From Acanthacorydalis orientalis (Eukaryota; Arthropoda; Insecta; Megaloptera; Corydalidae): a stretch of DNA of 64,000 nt. Within the stretch, counting starts at the first letter, position 1. Each line of letters begins with the position of its first letter. The position numbers were made by a program, and so were the translations under genes. Where the stretch lies: positions 17,562,016-17,626,015 of the forward strand of contig CM068323.1 of NCBI GenBank assembly GCA_034766995.1. The letters are read 5' to 3'. This document shows positions 37,259 through 52,371 of this stretch, in pieces. The notes beneath the pieces are model-generated. The model ran no database searches and was not told where the DNA came from. It saw only the letters and a list, made by a program, of their open reading frames with translations.

Positions 37259-39193
37259 GTAATCATATTGATATTTAGATTAAAATAATTTTAATAGCGA
37301 CCGTGGCAGAGAATTACAAAGTTTGTTTGGTAATATTTTATTTTTATTCCAATCAGTGCTACAATATTTTTTCATGTAGATAATACTGTAGATGTTTATA
37401 TATTTATATCGAAAGAACTTGTTTAAATATTGGATAAAATCAATCTAGAAATTCGTCGTGTACGTATCTGATATTATTTTAGATTGCTTATATCATTGAC
37501 TAATTTATTAAAATAGTGACACGTTCTTACCAGAAAAATATAGATGTGTTTGAAAGTATTTTATAAGTGCAGTAGACCAGTGCACGACTATTTAATATTA
37601 ATAACAGTAAAAATCAGTGTGAAGTGAACGTACCTGTGGAAAACTCACGCCATGTGAATAATTTATTTCTCAGTAACGCAACTTTTCTAATACATACTTT
37701 TTTCCTTATGTATTTTTAAAAAGATACGAATTTACACTTTTCTAATAATGTTTATTTTTTTTCGTTATGTGAAATATTTTTTTCATGCTCGCATTTTATG
37801 TTTTTCTAATAAAAAATATACCACTATATAAACATCTCTTTTGGTTTTCACTTGATTTTAATGAAAGTCTTTAAATTTTGAAACTATTCAAATAAGTTTA
37901 ATATTTATATTATATCAAACTTAAATAAATGAATAATAACTTTTTATTTTTTAAAGAAAGCTCAGTATATTATTATTTGAAATATACTGTAAAATACAAT
38001 TATTTTAAAATTAATATTTTATTTCATGTAGAATATTTTCTATGAAATTAATATAATGTAGTTATTTTCCGTAATAATCATTATCATTTTTTTGTTTATG
38101 ACGATCCCTCTCTAATAAACATTTTAGCATTTTCTTTAATCTAAACAGTTCATTGTCTTCATATTTCTAACAAGTTGTATATCTATTAATTTTCATCCAA
38201 TAATTTATATTATTCTTTAAATAAGTTATATGTTATTACATTTATTAAATTCTATACATTTAAAAAAAATAATCAATTAAAATAATATTTGTTATTTTTT
38301 AGTACATAAATTTCGAAGATCCAAATTTATCAAGTTTACAAACTAAACATTTATTTCAAATATTTTATAAATTTAAAACGATAAATATTTTCCTCAAAGA
38401 CCAACCCTCTCTATTAAACAAATATATTGAACAATACGAAACATACATTTATTAATTGTACTTAAAACATTGTTTCTGCTAATAATGTACACTTTTTCAA
38501 CGTCATTCAACTTCTGTTAGAACACTTGTTATTTTTCTCATACATAGTCCCATTTGCAATATGATGCAACACGATACACATCGCTCTATCCACCCTCACA
38601 TTTTTATTGTCATGTGACAATTTTTTTATTTTCCCTTTCTAGCTTCATTTTCAGCACTTGCACACTTTTATATAAAAATAAATATTGTTTTTTTTTTTTT
38701 TTTGAAAAAAAAAGTTTCACCATGTAAACAGAGCAAATAACAAAGTTCACTGAACATATAATGCTGCTCGAAAAATCATGATTTTATTAATAAATAATTT
38801 CAATCAAGTATATATATATATAATCTACTACAATAAACTCTTACCAATATGTTGATATGAATGATTAACGAAACAGAAACACACTAGAAATAGAATTGAA
38901 CCTGTAAAGCTAATACTAGAACACATATTAATTTTATAATTGGAAGCTATGTAAATACACCTTGAAAGTTTATTAAAGCGGATTAATTGAGAAATTGAAT
39001 ATTTTCGAAGTCTTCTCCCTATTACTATTATAATAGAACTGACATAAAATAAACAGTAGGCAGAATCGCCATGAACTCTTTCCTCTCCTTTATTAAGTAT
39101 TGAATTACATATGTATTTGCAAACATTATACACATTTAAAAATTAAATATCACATTGTAATCTAGCCAGTTATAAATAATGGCATATATTAAG

Positions 39194-39195
<2 letters not shown>

Positions 39196-39270
<75 letters not shown>
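39196..39270. repeat. (TA)n microsatellite, 75 bp
   Basis: Pure alternating AT run. Confidence 0.97.
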
Positions 39271-39272
<2 letters not shown>

Positions 39273-40289
39273 ACGACATATTCATGTTCAGCAACTTTAT
39301 AATGAATATTTAAATATAACTAGAATAATATTTATATTAGTATGTATATAAATAGTAAAATGTCTTAAATATATTAAAAGGTAAAAGTATGTAATCAAAT
39401 GATTATTATGTTAAGTTGTTAGATAATAAAATAAGTTAAAATTAATTCGCTTTCATAATCTTGTAGTTGATTAATGAATTGAATATTGTCCTAATAATAA
39501 TAATTTGTAGTATCGTGTCGTATCATATAACTGTTTTAAATAGAACAAACTTTAAAAGTAAATTAAACTAATATTGCAAGTTGTTTGATTTAAATGAACG
39601 TTCTACATTTTTGTTTGGTTTTACATATTACTATTATTTGTATTTTAAAAATATGTTTTAGTTAAATTACCTAGTAAATTTAATAATTTTTTATCTCGTT
39701 TAAATAAGCACATTGAAATTTAATTATAGTCAGTACGAATATACCGAGTTCACATTTATAGTGAAAAATGTTCCATATTGATTTTAGTTTGAATACACCT
39801 TCATATTTTTACTAATTTAATGAATAATAGTTGAAAAATGAAGAATTAGTTTCTTACATTATTCGACTATACGAATAAAATTATTTAAATCATATTAAAT
39901 ATTATATAATTTCATTCTATTTACTAAAATATATTTTTTTGTTACAGAAATGATGGATCACTTTTACTAAAGTACTACAAAAAAAAAGAAAAAAGCTACA
40001 AACATGTAAGTTTTTATTATTTTTTAATATTCTTTATCAATTAATTTTTTTTTGAAATTAAATGTTTATTTATTACTACTAGAATACTTGATATGAAATT
40101 AAATAATTTATTTACCATTAATTATATTTTGATATAGTTTATATACCGGAATTTCACTTGAAATTAGTTAGAAAAAATATTGATACATAGTTAGTAAACA
40201 GGATTTAATATTCATTTATTCATCCTAATTATTAATGAAGATAAAGTACTAAACTTTCTAAAATAACAAAATTTATAATCTAAATCAGG

Positions 40290-40291
<2 letters not shown>

Positions 40292-40337
<46 letters not shown>
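40292..40337. repeat. (AT)n microsatellite
   Basis: Pure AT run of about 46 bp. Confidence 0.95.
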
Positions 40338-40340
<3 letters not shown>

Positions 40341-40860
40341 TATATATGACATTAATGGATATTAATTAATCATTCCCTTGTTTACAATTTATTAACTATC
40401 GATTTAAAAAAAGTTATAGCTTATTTCTTTCATATTAAAATCATGCTGTTAAATCTTAATTAGTAGGCAGTCGAAAAATATTTCTTGGTTTATGAAATAG
40501 TTGTTCTAAAAATTAATACATTTAATATAAATTTCTACTTATAATCAATATATAATTTTATTAAATTGTTTTATAATTGTTATGAATAGTAAAAATAAAA
40601 AGTTTTAAAATTCTTATACCTAATAGATAATATAAAAAAAGTTATGGTACAAATATGTCTTCTAACACATTTCTCTCTCTTTATATGAGAGAGACTTTTC
40701 ATATGTGTGTTTAGTCAGGAAATTAAAAACATATAAAACATTTCAAAAGTAGTAAATTATGTTATAAAACTGTTTATTGTCAATGTTTTCATAAATATTA
40801 CGATAAACATTCCTGATATATATTTTCTCTATGGATATGTTAATAAAAAAGTTATGTTCT

Positions 40861-40864
<4 letters not shown>

Positions 40865-40923
<59 letters not shown>

Positions 40924-40924
40924 A
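40865..40924. repeat. (TA)n(TG)n microsatellite
   Basis: TA run continuing into TG repeats. Confidence 0.95.
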
Positions 40925-41138
40925 TGTCTACAAAGAAAAAATAATTCTCTGTAAGAAAAAACGTAGAAAAAATTCCGACAAATGCTACGACAGTTAATTC
41001 TAATTTCCATGACAAACACCCATTTTGTATTCATTTAATTGTCAAGAATTAAATACTTACAGTTTTATTCTCAACTGTCTTCGTAATTTTCTACTTCAGT
41101 CATGTTCACTATGTCGTACCTTATATGACCGTAAATGA

Positions 41139-41143
41139 GTGTG

Positions 41144-41199
<56 letters not shown>

Positions 41200-41227
41200 T
41201 GTGTGTGTGTGTATGTATGTATGTATT
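41139..41227. repeat. (AT)n(GT)n(GTAT)n microsatellite
   Basis: Same compound pattern as the tract 200 bp before it. Confidence 0.95.
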
Positions 41228-44099
41228 TATGTGTTTGTGTGAATTTCTGCAAAAATCCCTATAATACCTGAACAACAACAAAAAAGAACTTTTTTCTTCT
41301 AATGGTAGATGCAAAACTTGAACCTTTTCTCAAGAACTTCATGTTTAAAGTCGTCAGATTCATACTTTTGAATTTTATGCATAAGGAAATTTACATTTTT
41401 ACATTTTCGAGAGAAATTAAAATATTTCTTTTTTTTCTGTTTTCTGAAAATATTTTAGCACGGTGACAACGATGTAATATAATTCGGTGCATGTTTTCTT
41501 TTTGATTCGCGAAGAAAATAATATTTCGTGTAATGACTTTATAAAATATCTTCTTCATGTAGGATCTTTTTATGTTTTTAAAAATGTATGCGTTGTTTTA
41601 TTTTTTAAAAAATCGTTCCGCTTGATGCATTGAAATAGAAATAAATTAGGTGCGGGTCTGTTTTTATAATTATGAAAGAATTAAATATTTTTTGAATGTT
41701 GAAATTATTATTATTATTTAAAAATTATAATTCAAAATAAATTATAAACATTTGCCCAGAGATCCAATTAAAAAAATGTTTTCTTAATAAACAATCTTTC
41801 ATATTTTTGCAATTCGAATAAATATTTAATCTTTTGTAATGTTGACAAAATCTGTTATATACTAATAAAAATTAATTTGATGAAAATAAAATTCTTATAA
41901 AGCTTATGAGATTTTGTATGATAATTAAAAAAAAATGTAAATTAATATAATTAAATACTAAAATAAAAATGTATCACAATTTGTTTTTTGAATGGAACGA
42001 ATACATTTTTAAATAATTGAATTGAATTTAAAATATTAAAATATGTAATATATACTTATTGACTTTCGAGAAAATGATTAATTCCGAGAAATAAAAAGAA
42101 AAATAGTTTTTTTTATATAAAATTCATAAAACGTTATTTAAACCAGCTGGGCAAAAAATATGAAATAACGATAAATAACGAAAAGAGAACGGAAATTTAA
42201 AAACAGACCAAACTAAACGATAATATTTAATCAAATATTGCGACGTAAAAAGTACGGATCGGTATGAAAACGAACACAATTTGACTAAAACTTATTCACC
42301 ATTTTTTATACCGCATATTGCTAAAACTCATAAGTAAAGTAGTTTTTCAATGTCAAGAAAAGTACTTTGTATTTAGGGTGCCGAAAGCTTTACTCATGAG
42401 ATGAAAGTGTGTCAGAATATCAAATTCAAAATGAGAGTACGTTGCCATTACCACAAAATTTATATTCGTTAGAACTGCTTCTCATCCAGAACAATAAAAA
42501 ACGTAGGTCACGGGTTCAATCAAAGCGAGACGTACGCACATTTTATATTTTCCGATATTATGTTTTTTCTCTATCCTGTATGTTTATATGTATGTGTGAG
42601 TGTGTGTGTGTTGTCTACGTACGTGTGTTTGATATTACGAAAACATATAAATGTTCTTAAAAGACACGTAGGCAAAGAAAAGCACGGTAAATAACCGAGT
42701 GACACTTTCAAGATATATTTATGCGAACATTAATGTAATTGAAGGTAAAGTGGTTCTGTTTATTATTTATTTATGAACAGACATACACATAATTATTTTT
42801 TTAATTCTGTTATTGAACCGGAAAATTAAATTTAAAATTATATATTATTCACATCAATCCAGCAAAGTATATTTCCAGCACTCTAATATTAATATAGAAA
42901 TACGTTTATTTTTATTACAATTACATTATAGAAAGATTACTATTATTAAATTACCTGATGTCGAGATTAAAATTGATTAAGAATCCATATCGAATACTTA
43001 ATAAATTTTCGATCTAATCAAAATATTTTTATTAAAAAAATATAAGTATAAAACATAGAACTAAGTTCAAATTGACACAACTAAATATTTTTTAATATTT
43101 AATTTGTTTCCATAGTAAAATCAAATGATATATTTTATTCCAGCATTGTTTTCGAGTAAATTGGTAATAAAAACATTATAAATCACAAATTATACAAAGA
43201 AAATACATTTTCTTTTCAAGAAAAGAACAATATAATAATTGTTTATGTTCTCGATATCTAAAAACATAAATTGAGCGTAAAAAATATGATAAAGAAACAT
43301 TGATGTTTTTCTCTGACATTCATATTTAGTAATCCATTAATGTATTTTTAAAGATGAATTTAACATACCTGTCGAGATATATATATATATATATATAAAT
43401 TCAACCAAGCTGTAACACTTTTTATATACCCTGTTAATGTAAAAATATTAACATGAAAATGACATGATCACTTTCTATAATTTATTTCCTGTTTAATTCC
43501 TTTTCAATGAATACTTTTTAATAAATTAAAATAAACGTGTTAATTAATTAATTAATTGACTTGTAATATTTTTTGTAAAGGGATATAAATTCGGAAAAAT
43601 ATATCATTTAATATTTTTTGAACTTCTGTACATATTTTTAAAATCAAATGAATGAGCTTTTTTCAATATTCACTGATTAAAAATCGTTCCTCTCATTGAT
43701 ATGTTTTAGTATTTACATTTAATATATATTTGAATTTTTTAACGGACGTATATCTTAACTTTTTATAAAGTGAGAAATAAATATTTAATAAATCAGTTCC
43801 GTTAAATAGTACATTTTTAATATTTTGTATTAGAACATGTTTTTTTAAAATAAAATATTTTCAATCGTTTATTTTCTAAATTACAAAAGATTTGTTTTAA
43901 TATTTATTACGGTCATGAGCAAACGGTAAAATATTTTCGATGAAAAGGAAGGAAAAAAACAGGATTATGTCTTGCAATCCTGTATACACAAATAATATTT
44001 GAGCTGACGCATTTTAACTCATTCTTTGCGTGTACATTTTCTGTACCCTATACAATTCTCATTGTATTCACCCTACCGCTTACAAAAAAAAAAAAAAAA

Positions 44100-44445
44100 C
44101 GATGCTTCATCTGTAAAAAAACCGACTTAAGGGAAAAAATCCTTATCTTTCGCCATTTGACTGCACATATACGCACAGAAGTCAGAACGATTTTCATAAG
44201 CCGTTTCGTTGAGGGCGTGTAGATTTCTGAGAAGAGACTTACAGGCGTTTCGAAAACATATTCAGTTCCTTAAGGACGATCCATTGATACGTTGTAACAA
44301 GCGTATTCGCTTCTAGCAATGATCTCAACGAAGATTCGTTTGATATTCTTCGACTGTGTCGCACGACTTGTGTCCACATTAACACTTGGATGTGACCAGT
44401 CTGCTCAATAAGACCGTGTATCAATTTTTCAAATCGACTGAATTT
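44100..44445 (-). pseudogene. Probable decayed Tc1/mariner-superfamily transposase, middle part
   Basis: On the minus strand one frame reads SRRISNESSLRSLLEA and VLKELNMF. A shifted frame continues LLRNLHALNETAYENR, SDFCAYM and DKDFF, which resembles the Q-E-L-x-x-x-D-x-x-R-x-x-F-C-x-W segment just before the first catalytic Asp of the same transposase group. The similarity is partial. An A17 run (44083-44099, plus strand) lies at its 3' side. It is opposite in orientation to the fragment 1.2 kb away. Confidence 0.45.
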
Positions 44446-44906
44446 AGTTTGGATTGTGTATGAGTTCTGTCTTCTTTTCTTTCCTTATATCCGTATTAAA
44501 TACTTTACACGATTTTTCTTCACTCACTTCGATCAATATTATTTAAATGTTTGATTTTTATTTAATAAAAGTGAATATGTAGTTTAATCTATGAATATTA
44601 TTCAAAGATAATTTAAAATTTTCGATAAATTTGAATAATTTCCAATCATTAATAAATAATATTGTTTAAATGTTTTGTTACATATTTAAATATTCTATCA
44701 GATTTTTTATTTTTAATAGCTTTTTATAAACTTTACAGTTTAAACCAAACTGAACGACAATATTCCATTTAAATTAAATTGTATCTTTTAATTAAATTCT
44801 GTTAAAGCACAACATACATATTCATATAGAAATAATGACACCCATTGCCAGAAATGAATTGGTTTAGATATTCATGTATACATAAAATTAAACACAGACA
44901 TAATAC

Positions 44907-44911
<5 letters not shown>

Positions 44912-44951
<40 letters not shown>
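44912..44951. repeat. (AT)n microsatellite
   Basis: Pure AT run of about 40 bp. Confidence 0.95.
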
Positions 44952-44954
<3 letters not shown>

Positions 44955-45672
44955 TATGTGTTAGTAATTTTCAATAATATTTAATTTTCATTGTTTATAA
45001 ATAATGGAAGTGAATATATTTTATTATTCCCTTTCATTCACACATCGATTGCAAGAGAACACTGTCCGATCATTTAAATATATATGAAAAATACAAATGA
45101 AAATCAAAATGTCCATATATGAATTTATTGAAATACATGCACATTAAATATATTATTCTGAATGAATATTATAAAGTGTTGATTTATGTTATTGTTTTCC
45201 GCTAAAAAAAGTTCACAATCAAAACAAATAATATTAAAGTATAATAAATGCAAAGTGCGGAATAATATGCGGAAATGTGGCAGGATATTCTATTTTCATT
45301 GTAGTTTAGTATGACACGATGTGCTATTTTCGTTACGAGAGAAATGAATGGGTTATTTTTCTTATATAAAACAAAAGTCTTTTTCTCGTACACAGTTAAT
45401 GTTTCTTGAAGATCGTTGAAGATTCAAAGCTGTTTTTTTTTTTATTATTTTCACACAGACGTATAAGTTTTAAAAATGCTTAAATATCTTACTTAAAAAT
45501 GGTTTGGTATAATGTAAAATTTTAAAGAGATAAAACATTACATTTTAATAATGTTTCTACATGAATGAAGAATTATATAATGGAATGAATTGAAATTTGT
45601 GTTAATGAATAGAATCATTCACAAGTGTTTTCATTAAGCTTTGAATACTATATCAAATATAACTAATTAACT

Positions 45673-45859
45673 GCAGCAATCCAAAGAGTATATCGTCGAA
45701 AATGTAGTGTAAATCTAGCTCATTCTAAAGACGTCGCCCGTATTTCAAGATTTTAGGAACATGTAACAGTAAATGATAAACTACGGTCAGGTAGGCAACG
45801 ACCCGAAAGGACCGTGACCACACTATAAAACATTAAACGTGTGCACGGTAATATCTGTT
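45673..45859 (+). pseudogene. Decayed Tc1/mariner-superfamily transposase, N-terminal helix-turn-helix
   Basis: The frame reads AAIQRVYRRKCSVN, VARISRF, then NDKLRSGRQRPERTVTT and NIKRVHGN. This is the pattern of the first helix-turn-helix and basic GRP-R linker of a widespread arthropod transposase group (KSGRPRSVRTPENIERV type). In-frame stops at 45754-45756 (probably from Trp) and 45826-45828 show decay. The interval is richer in GC than its surroundings. Confidence 0.6.
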
Positions 45860-46904
45860 ACAGCTTCACATTGTTGATTACTCTTAAAGATCAATTAAAA
45901 AATTAATATCATAATGATTTTATCATACGTTTAAAATTTGATAATTCATTTCATTTTCGTAAGTAATTACTTATTATAATGACTAAGAAATAAACATTTT
46001 AAGATATTAATAACAAATTTATTTATCTTATGTTTCTTACTCATAATTAAATCATTACTTATATAAGTGGGTACTAATAAAATAAACTTATGATTTATAA
46101 CCTGATATATAACCTTTTTTAATATAATTGTATATATATTTCATTCATTAATATTTCATTAAAACGATTCTCAGCTAGAAAATATTTAAAAACTGAGTAA
46201 AACAAAGAAAATAATTATGATAATAGATTGCGATTTTTATCAATCAATAACAATTTTAATTTTCTTACTTTTTATTTTTAAATATTAAAAGTTTTATATA
46301 CATTGTTTAAATAATATATAAATTATTATATACACAGTAAAATATAACTTCTTCTATTATTTTGGATCGTAATATTAAATCAATTATCCTTTGAACTTAA
46401 TATCAAAATTTCACATTTCTTAGAATATTTAAATACAACAGAAATTATTATTAATTAATGAAATATTTGAATGAAACTTTCAAAATTTTCATACTCTTTT
46501 ATAGCGTATATTTCGTTTATTTTCTACATCTCAGATCATTCACTATTGTTTTGTGAATTTATTGTTTAATTAGTATTCAATTTGTATTAAAGCTTAAAAT
46601 AATTATTTCGTAGAATTATAAGATATAAAGATATTTCAATTTTTTCTCAGAAAATAACAAGAAAGAAAGTCTTAATATCATAAAAAATTCAGGAAGAATA
46701 CAATATATTAACAAGTATAACATCTAGATTAATAACAAATTGTTTTGTAAATTAATAACTTTAATAATTCTTTTTATAAATTGAAAAAATGGCAGAAAAT
46801 ATACTTGTGTCGCAAATTATGAAAAATATTTTTCCAACACAGTCTTAAAATTTGAAGATTGAGTTAATAATTTTTGTAAAATGATACATATAATTGTGAA
46901 AATC

Positions 46905-46936
46905 AATAAGAGAATATATTAAATTATTCTCTTATT
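46905..46936. repeat. Perfect 12-bp inverted repeat, 8-nt loop
   Basis: AATAAGAGAATA, an 8-nt loop, then the exact reverse complement. Confidence 0.85.
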
Positions 46937-49900
46937 AAGTATTGTATTTTAAAGTAAATAATTATAAAGTTTTTGATGAAAATTAAAACAGGGAATTGGT
47001 AGTATATAGATTTTTTTAACAAATGATAAAACGTATTATTTTTTAAAAAATGATGCCAGTGAAAAGATGATATTAAAACAAAAGCAATTAAAATAATGCC
47101 ACTAAATTATTTTTTACACAGAAAAGTGATTACAGATATGAGTGTTTTTTTATAAAACCGAACGTATAGAATATTTAAACGTACTGCTTTCCTTCATACC
47201 TGTCCATTAACAAATCAGTATTTAAATATTGAACATCCGTCTGAACCGTTCTCAACGAAAGATTAAAAAATAGTAATGGAATATTTATTGGAAATTTATC
47301 ATTCGAATCATAAATATTCTTTCAGTGTATAATAAATAAAATACAAATCTACTTCGATAATAAAAGAACGATATTATTATACTTGAGTGTACATCACGTC
47401 CATACTATTCGATAATTTCCTGTTGCAGTATTCTATTTAAAAATAGAAATAAATCAATTCGAAAATAATTAAATTTAAAATTCACCGCTGCAACATCACG
47501 CGTACGTGTTGAACACGAACACCCATTACGAATATAAACGTGTTTAGCCGTATAAAATATTAGCGGGCCATAACACAATGGCTTCTATTTTATTTAAAAA
47601 AATAAATAAGACAGGAATAAAACTGTCGCCATAGGAATTTTTTCCTTTCATTGGTGAAATATCTTCGCAGGCCGTACATTCTGGGGTCAGTAAATTGTAA
47701 CTATGCATTACCAAAATGTGCATTTGGCTCTTTCTGGCATAACCGTAAAATATATTTCTGTCTTGGGGTAAACCATAAAACTATTTTACTCTGTCGCCAT
47801 TTTCGTCGTAAAAAGTAACTGACATTGATGATGTTTTTAGCAGTTTCTCCAGCCATGAATAAAATATGAATTTTGCTTTTTGAAAATTGTTACATGTATT
47901 GCTCGCGCTATTTTATATTTCTACATAAATACATTTAGTACACGTAACGAAACTTTGTTTTTCCAATTGAATGTGTATATTTCGATATGCGTATTGTTTC
48001 GTGAAATATATTAAATTCTTTTTTATGAAAGTTATATTTATTTTTTCTACATTCGTTTCTGTTCATTCGCTGCTATTACATTATGCATAGATATTAATAT
48101 TTAACGATTGGTTTATTGTACTTTTTTCATTTCTTAACACATTTTTCTTCTTTTATACACTTTCTCGAATTAAATATAAGATTTTTCTCCTTTATAATAT
48201 ATTAAGATTCGATTGAATTATAATTTAAACTCACATTATATCATTGTAACTATTTAAATATTATTTTATAAATTAAATAATAAATTTGATATATTTAGCA
48301 CACAGAAACGATTATTTAGTTTTATAGTTTATTAATCACTAAAAATTTTAAATAATAATTAAATTTTAATAATAAAAACATACACGACAACAGAATGTCA
48401 ATAGATGATTTTCTAAACATCTTTTATTTAATTTGTAAAATATTAACAAATTTCTATAAAAATAAAAAGTAGAAACCAAAAGTTTAATTAATCATATAAA
48501 AACTTATATAGATTCTATTCAAAGTAGCAATTATTTGAAAATATATATTAATTAATATTTTCTATCGATTACCTACTGAGAAAATTATGAATATTTACTA
48601 GAAGTAAAATCTTATCAAATTTCAATTTTCATTCTCATTAAATACTTTCAGATAATAATCGTACGTACGTTTAAAATTAAACTGAAGGTGTTTCACTATA
48701 GTCAAATCATTTGCAACACGCAATTTAATAATTTTACGAAATTTCCAATTAAATAAAAAAAAAATTAATACATTTATATTTTTATGAACTGTATAGATAT
48801 TTCATAATATTAATTATCTTCATTTTTAATAAAGATTTTATAAGTTTTACTGTTAGACAGTGATTTATTGGTAAAAGTTTTAATTCTAATCTTATTTCAT
48901 AGAGTTTAGCGATATTATTTATCATTGCACACGAGAGAACATTTATTTTCTGGTCTCTATTTGATTTATTTTAAAATGATTTTGATTATATTTCTAGTTA
49001 TACAAATATAAGATATCGAGTAAATATTCTACTAATGCAGTTAAGAATAGAATTATTTCATGTGTGATTTAGTATTCATTTCTGAACAGTTGTTTCATTT
49101 GAAATAAAATGATTGAAACAATTTTACACAATAAATTTTCTTACAAAACATTCCAAATGAAACGGAAAAGTGATATTGATAAAGTAGAATGTGATCAAAT
49201 AAGTGTCCTTTTAATATCCGGTATTAATTCTCAAAGAGAAATATTTCGAATTGTTTAAATTAATGAATCTTATATCAGAGGTTTCCCAAAAAAAAAACAT
49301 GCAAAGTTTTAAATCAACAAGTTTGTAAACATAAAAGAATACGAGAAAGCAACGAGTAGAAATGATGTTGTTTTGATCAGGAACTTTTTATCAAAGTTAC
49401 CAAATTAAATTAATATAAAAACAATAAAGTAGTAAACGAATTTATTAAGTTGTAAAATCTAATAAGGCAAATAAAAATTCTAATTAGAAAATTAAGTTAT
49501 TTTGATATTTATATACAAACACGTTTTCGTACGAAAATTGCTTCGTAATTCCGTTCACATCTATATTTGTGAATTAAATAAAACATTCTTAAATATCTGT
49601 ACGAAATTATTTTTGGATTCAATTTAAAATAAAGCGTATGTAATGAAAATTAACCTAAATCAAAATATGTATAAAAATGAACTTTACTTAGATAAACAAG
49701 TATAAATTAACGGAGATAATATTTATATACGAAATTAAAAATTTAATTAAAAAAAAAACGAACAATAATAAATTACGTGCCTCTTTCCAGGACATATCAT
49801 ACGAAATGTTGTAATAAATCACATCAAAAATGTAAACAAAGTAGTATAATAATCAAGTATAGGAAATAACATAAAAACACATACAGACGTGTACACACAC

Positions 49901-50701
49901 ACCTACATTTACCTGTACATATAACATCCTGATCTCAATTTTCTCGACTAAACATGGTCTAATTAATAACGAAACATAGATAGCGTGCGACAAAACATTG
50001 CATGATAAAATACTATCATTGTTGTAAGATATAAATGTATGTATTCTATGATATATAGATGTTTCGTAGCAAGTATTATTAAAATGTTTCGCTGTTCTCT
50101 AAAATATATTATTATGAAATGTATTAGCGGTCGGAATAGCGGATTTTAAATGATTTTGATTCATCGATCGCTGTTTTAAATCAATTATTCAATTTTAACT
50201 CGTTTAAAATATAATAAAATACTGACAAGTAATAAAACTTTGTTGTATCATTTCCACCATCTGCATGATTTTATATACAAGTATCAAAAAATAAATATTA
50301 AAAAATAATTTAATTTTATAATTATATATGAAAATTTATTTACACTTCTCAAATTATTTATATTTAAATAAATGAAAACAATTTTATAAATCACTCTTTT
50401 CCAGTAGTTACACAAATATTGTTAAAAAATAACAGAATTTGTATGAAAATATAAATTTCTCGTTTTTTTTACTCAATTTCCACTTTTATCTGTTCCTTAA
50501 AATAAACGAAACTTTTGTAAAAAAAATGATACCCTTTTTATGTAAGCAATAAATTCTATAGAGTAATAAAATGATAATAGAAACGATTTTTGCCTGAATT
50601 GATTCGATATTGGAAAAAATCAAAACACTGAATAAATTCAACGATTTCTATTAATATTTATAGAGTATAGTTACCTTTAAAAGGAGTAAAAGGCCTTTAT
50701 A

Positions 50702-50705
<4 letters not shown>

Positions 50706-50733
<28 letters not shown>
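50706..50733. repeat. (AT)n microsatellite
   Basis: Pure AT run of about 28 bp. Confidence 0.93.
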
Positions 50734-51415
50734 CTACCCACTCGAACACTCCTACGCATAACGTCGTAACAGTGAGTACGTGTATCACGAAGGATTAAAA
50801 TTTAAAATCCGTTCAGTATATAAAAAAATAAATTAATTTTTTAAAAGAAATGTTGTTTCAAAATTAATACTATTCAGACGAGTAGATCTAACAAAGTGTA
50901 TAAGGAATTTAAGAAGATTTTCTAATTTTAACTATAACGTTTTCAAACATTACATAATTTTCTCAGTAACTTGTTCTGTTATCTTATAAAAAAAATATTT
51001 CTACAATATTTATTAAAGTATATAAAATTAATAGAATTTCCACAAAATGAACAATATGTTATACTTTGTTTTATATTATGCTTCCTTATATTAATTATTT
51101 TGTTATTGTGAACAGAAAAAAATTAATTAGTAAATATATGTTTATATTTTTTAACTGAACTTCAACATGATTTAAATTTAATATTGTATCATTTTTATTT
51201 TAACGTTTTAATTAGAAAATGTACTTAAGTTTAATTTTTATATGATATACCTTTATTTCAGTCGACTTATGATGTCGCTAAATTATTAACTTTTTCATTA
51301 TCATTTCATTGGTTAATTCTAGGATTTTTTTTAATTTGTATGTCTAGCTTACTAATTACAAAGTTAAATGTACTGAAACTATTATATATTTCTCTTATTT
51401 TACATTTACATACAA

Positions 51416-51418
<3 letters not shown>

Positions 51419-51482
<64 letters not shown>

Positions 51483-51500
51483 CATGTATATGTATATATA
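51419..51500. repeat. (TA)n(TG)n microsatellite
   Basis: TA then TG repeats, then degenerate TGTA units. Confidence 0.95.
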
Positions 51501-52371
51501 TGCCAGGTTTATTTTCATTTTTCATATTTATAAAATATTATCATATTATATTCAGTCTGCCATAAATGAGTTTCATAGAACCTGTTCTATTAATTTTTAT
51601 AGAAAACTTAATTTTCGAAATAATTGTTTTATTGAATTTGATATAAACATATAGATAAAATTATAATAATACTAGTTTTTAAGTTTTAAATATCTTAAAT
51701 GGAATCTGAAGTTAAAAAAACATGATACAAAAATGAATATATTAAAATGTTTTGAGGAAAATTTGTATATTTGTATAATTTTATTTATGGAGAATTTTTC
51801 AGACTTGAAGTGCTTATTATTCAATTATAATGAAATGTGTGTAATGAGAAAGTTTTTTCGAATTTAAAATATAATTCAGTTTTAGTCAAATATATATTTT
51901 TGTAAAACATTTGATGATTTTGTTAACTGATTGGAAAATTAACGTAGTAATAATGTAAATTTATTATAGTAGTTTTAGATGCATGAACAATAGCGTTATA
52001 ATCGAAAATCAGATGACTTAATGCGATATTTAAACATTAATTCATATATTTCGATATAAAAGTGTGCTATCGGAGTGGATTTTATGTTAAGCATATTAAG
52101 CATGGTATTTACTTTTTATTCTGACGTATATGTATACGTTTGCACGCAATAAATCTGATCATAAAGTAGAATTTAAAAATTTGAAATTGAACTCGCTCGT
52201 CGTTCGTTCCATCCATCTTCATTTTTTTTATATATGTAAAACTCATCATTTGCAAATCGAGTAATCGTTCGCTATTTCGGAAAGTGTTCAAAATCCACAC
52301 TCCTTTAATTTTTATGCAAAAAAAAGAAGAAACGAAGTAATCGACGTAACAGCCATAACCATAAACGGTTC

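Noticed and set aside
37000..37266. Long Ile-Tyr repeat open frames on both strands
   Set aside because: They are translations of a (TA)n microsatellite, not proteins. The same applies to similar frames at 10-12.7, 25, 27, 31, 40-41, 51 and 62-63 kb.
38689..38714. T-run followed by an A-run that could fold back
   Set aside because: It is a homopolymer pair with unequal arms, expected in this AT-rich sequence.
38828..39133. 101-codon minus-strand open frame in the giant intron
   Set aside because: AT-biased composition, no domain and no splice signals compatible with the gene.
42505..42530. GGGTTCAATC resembling a tRNA B box
   Set aside because: No A box or cloverleaf can be drawn around it.
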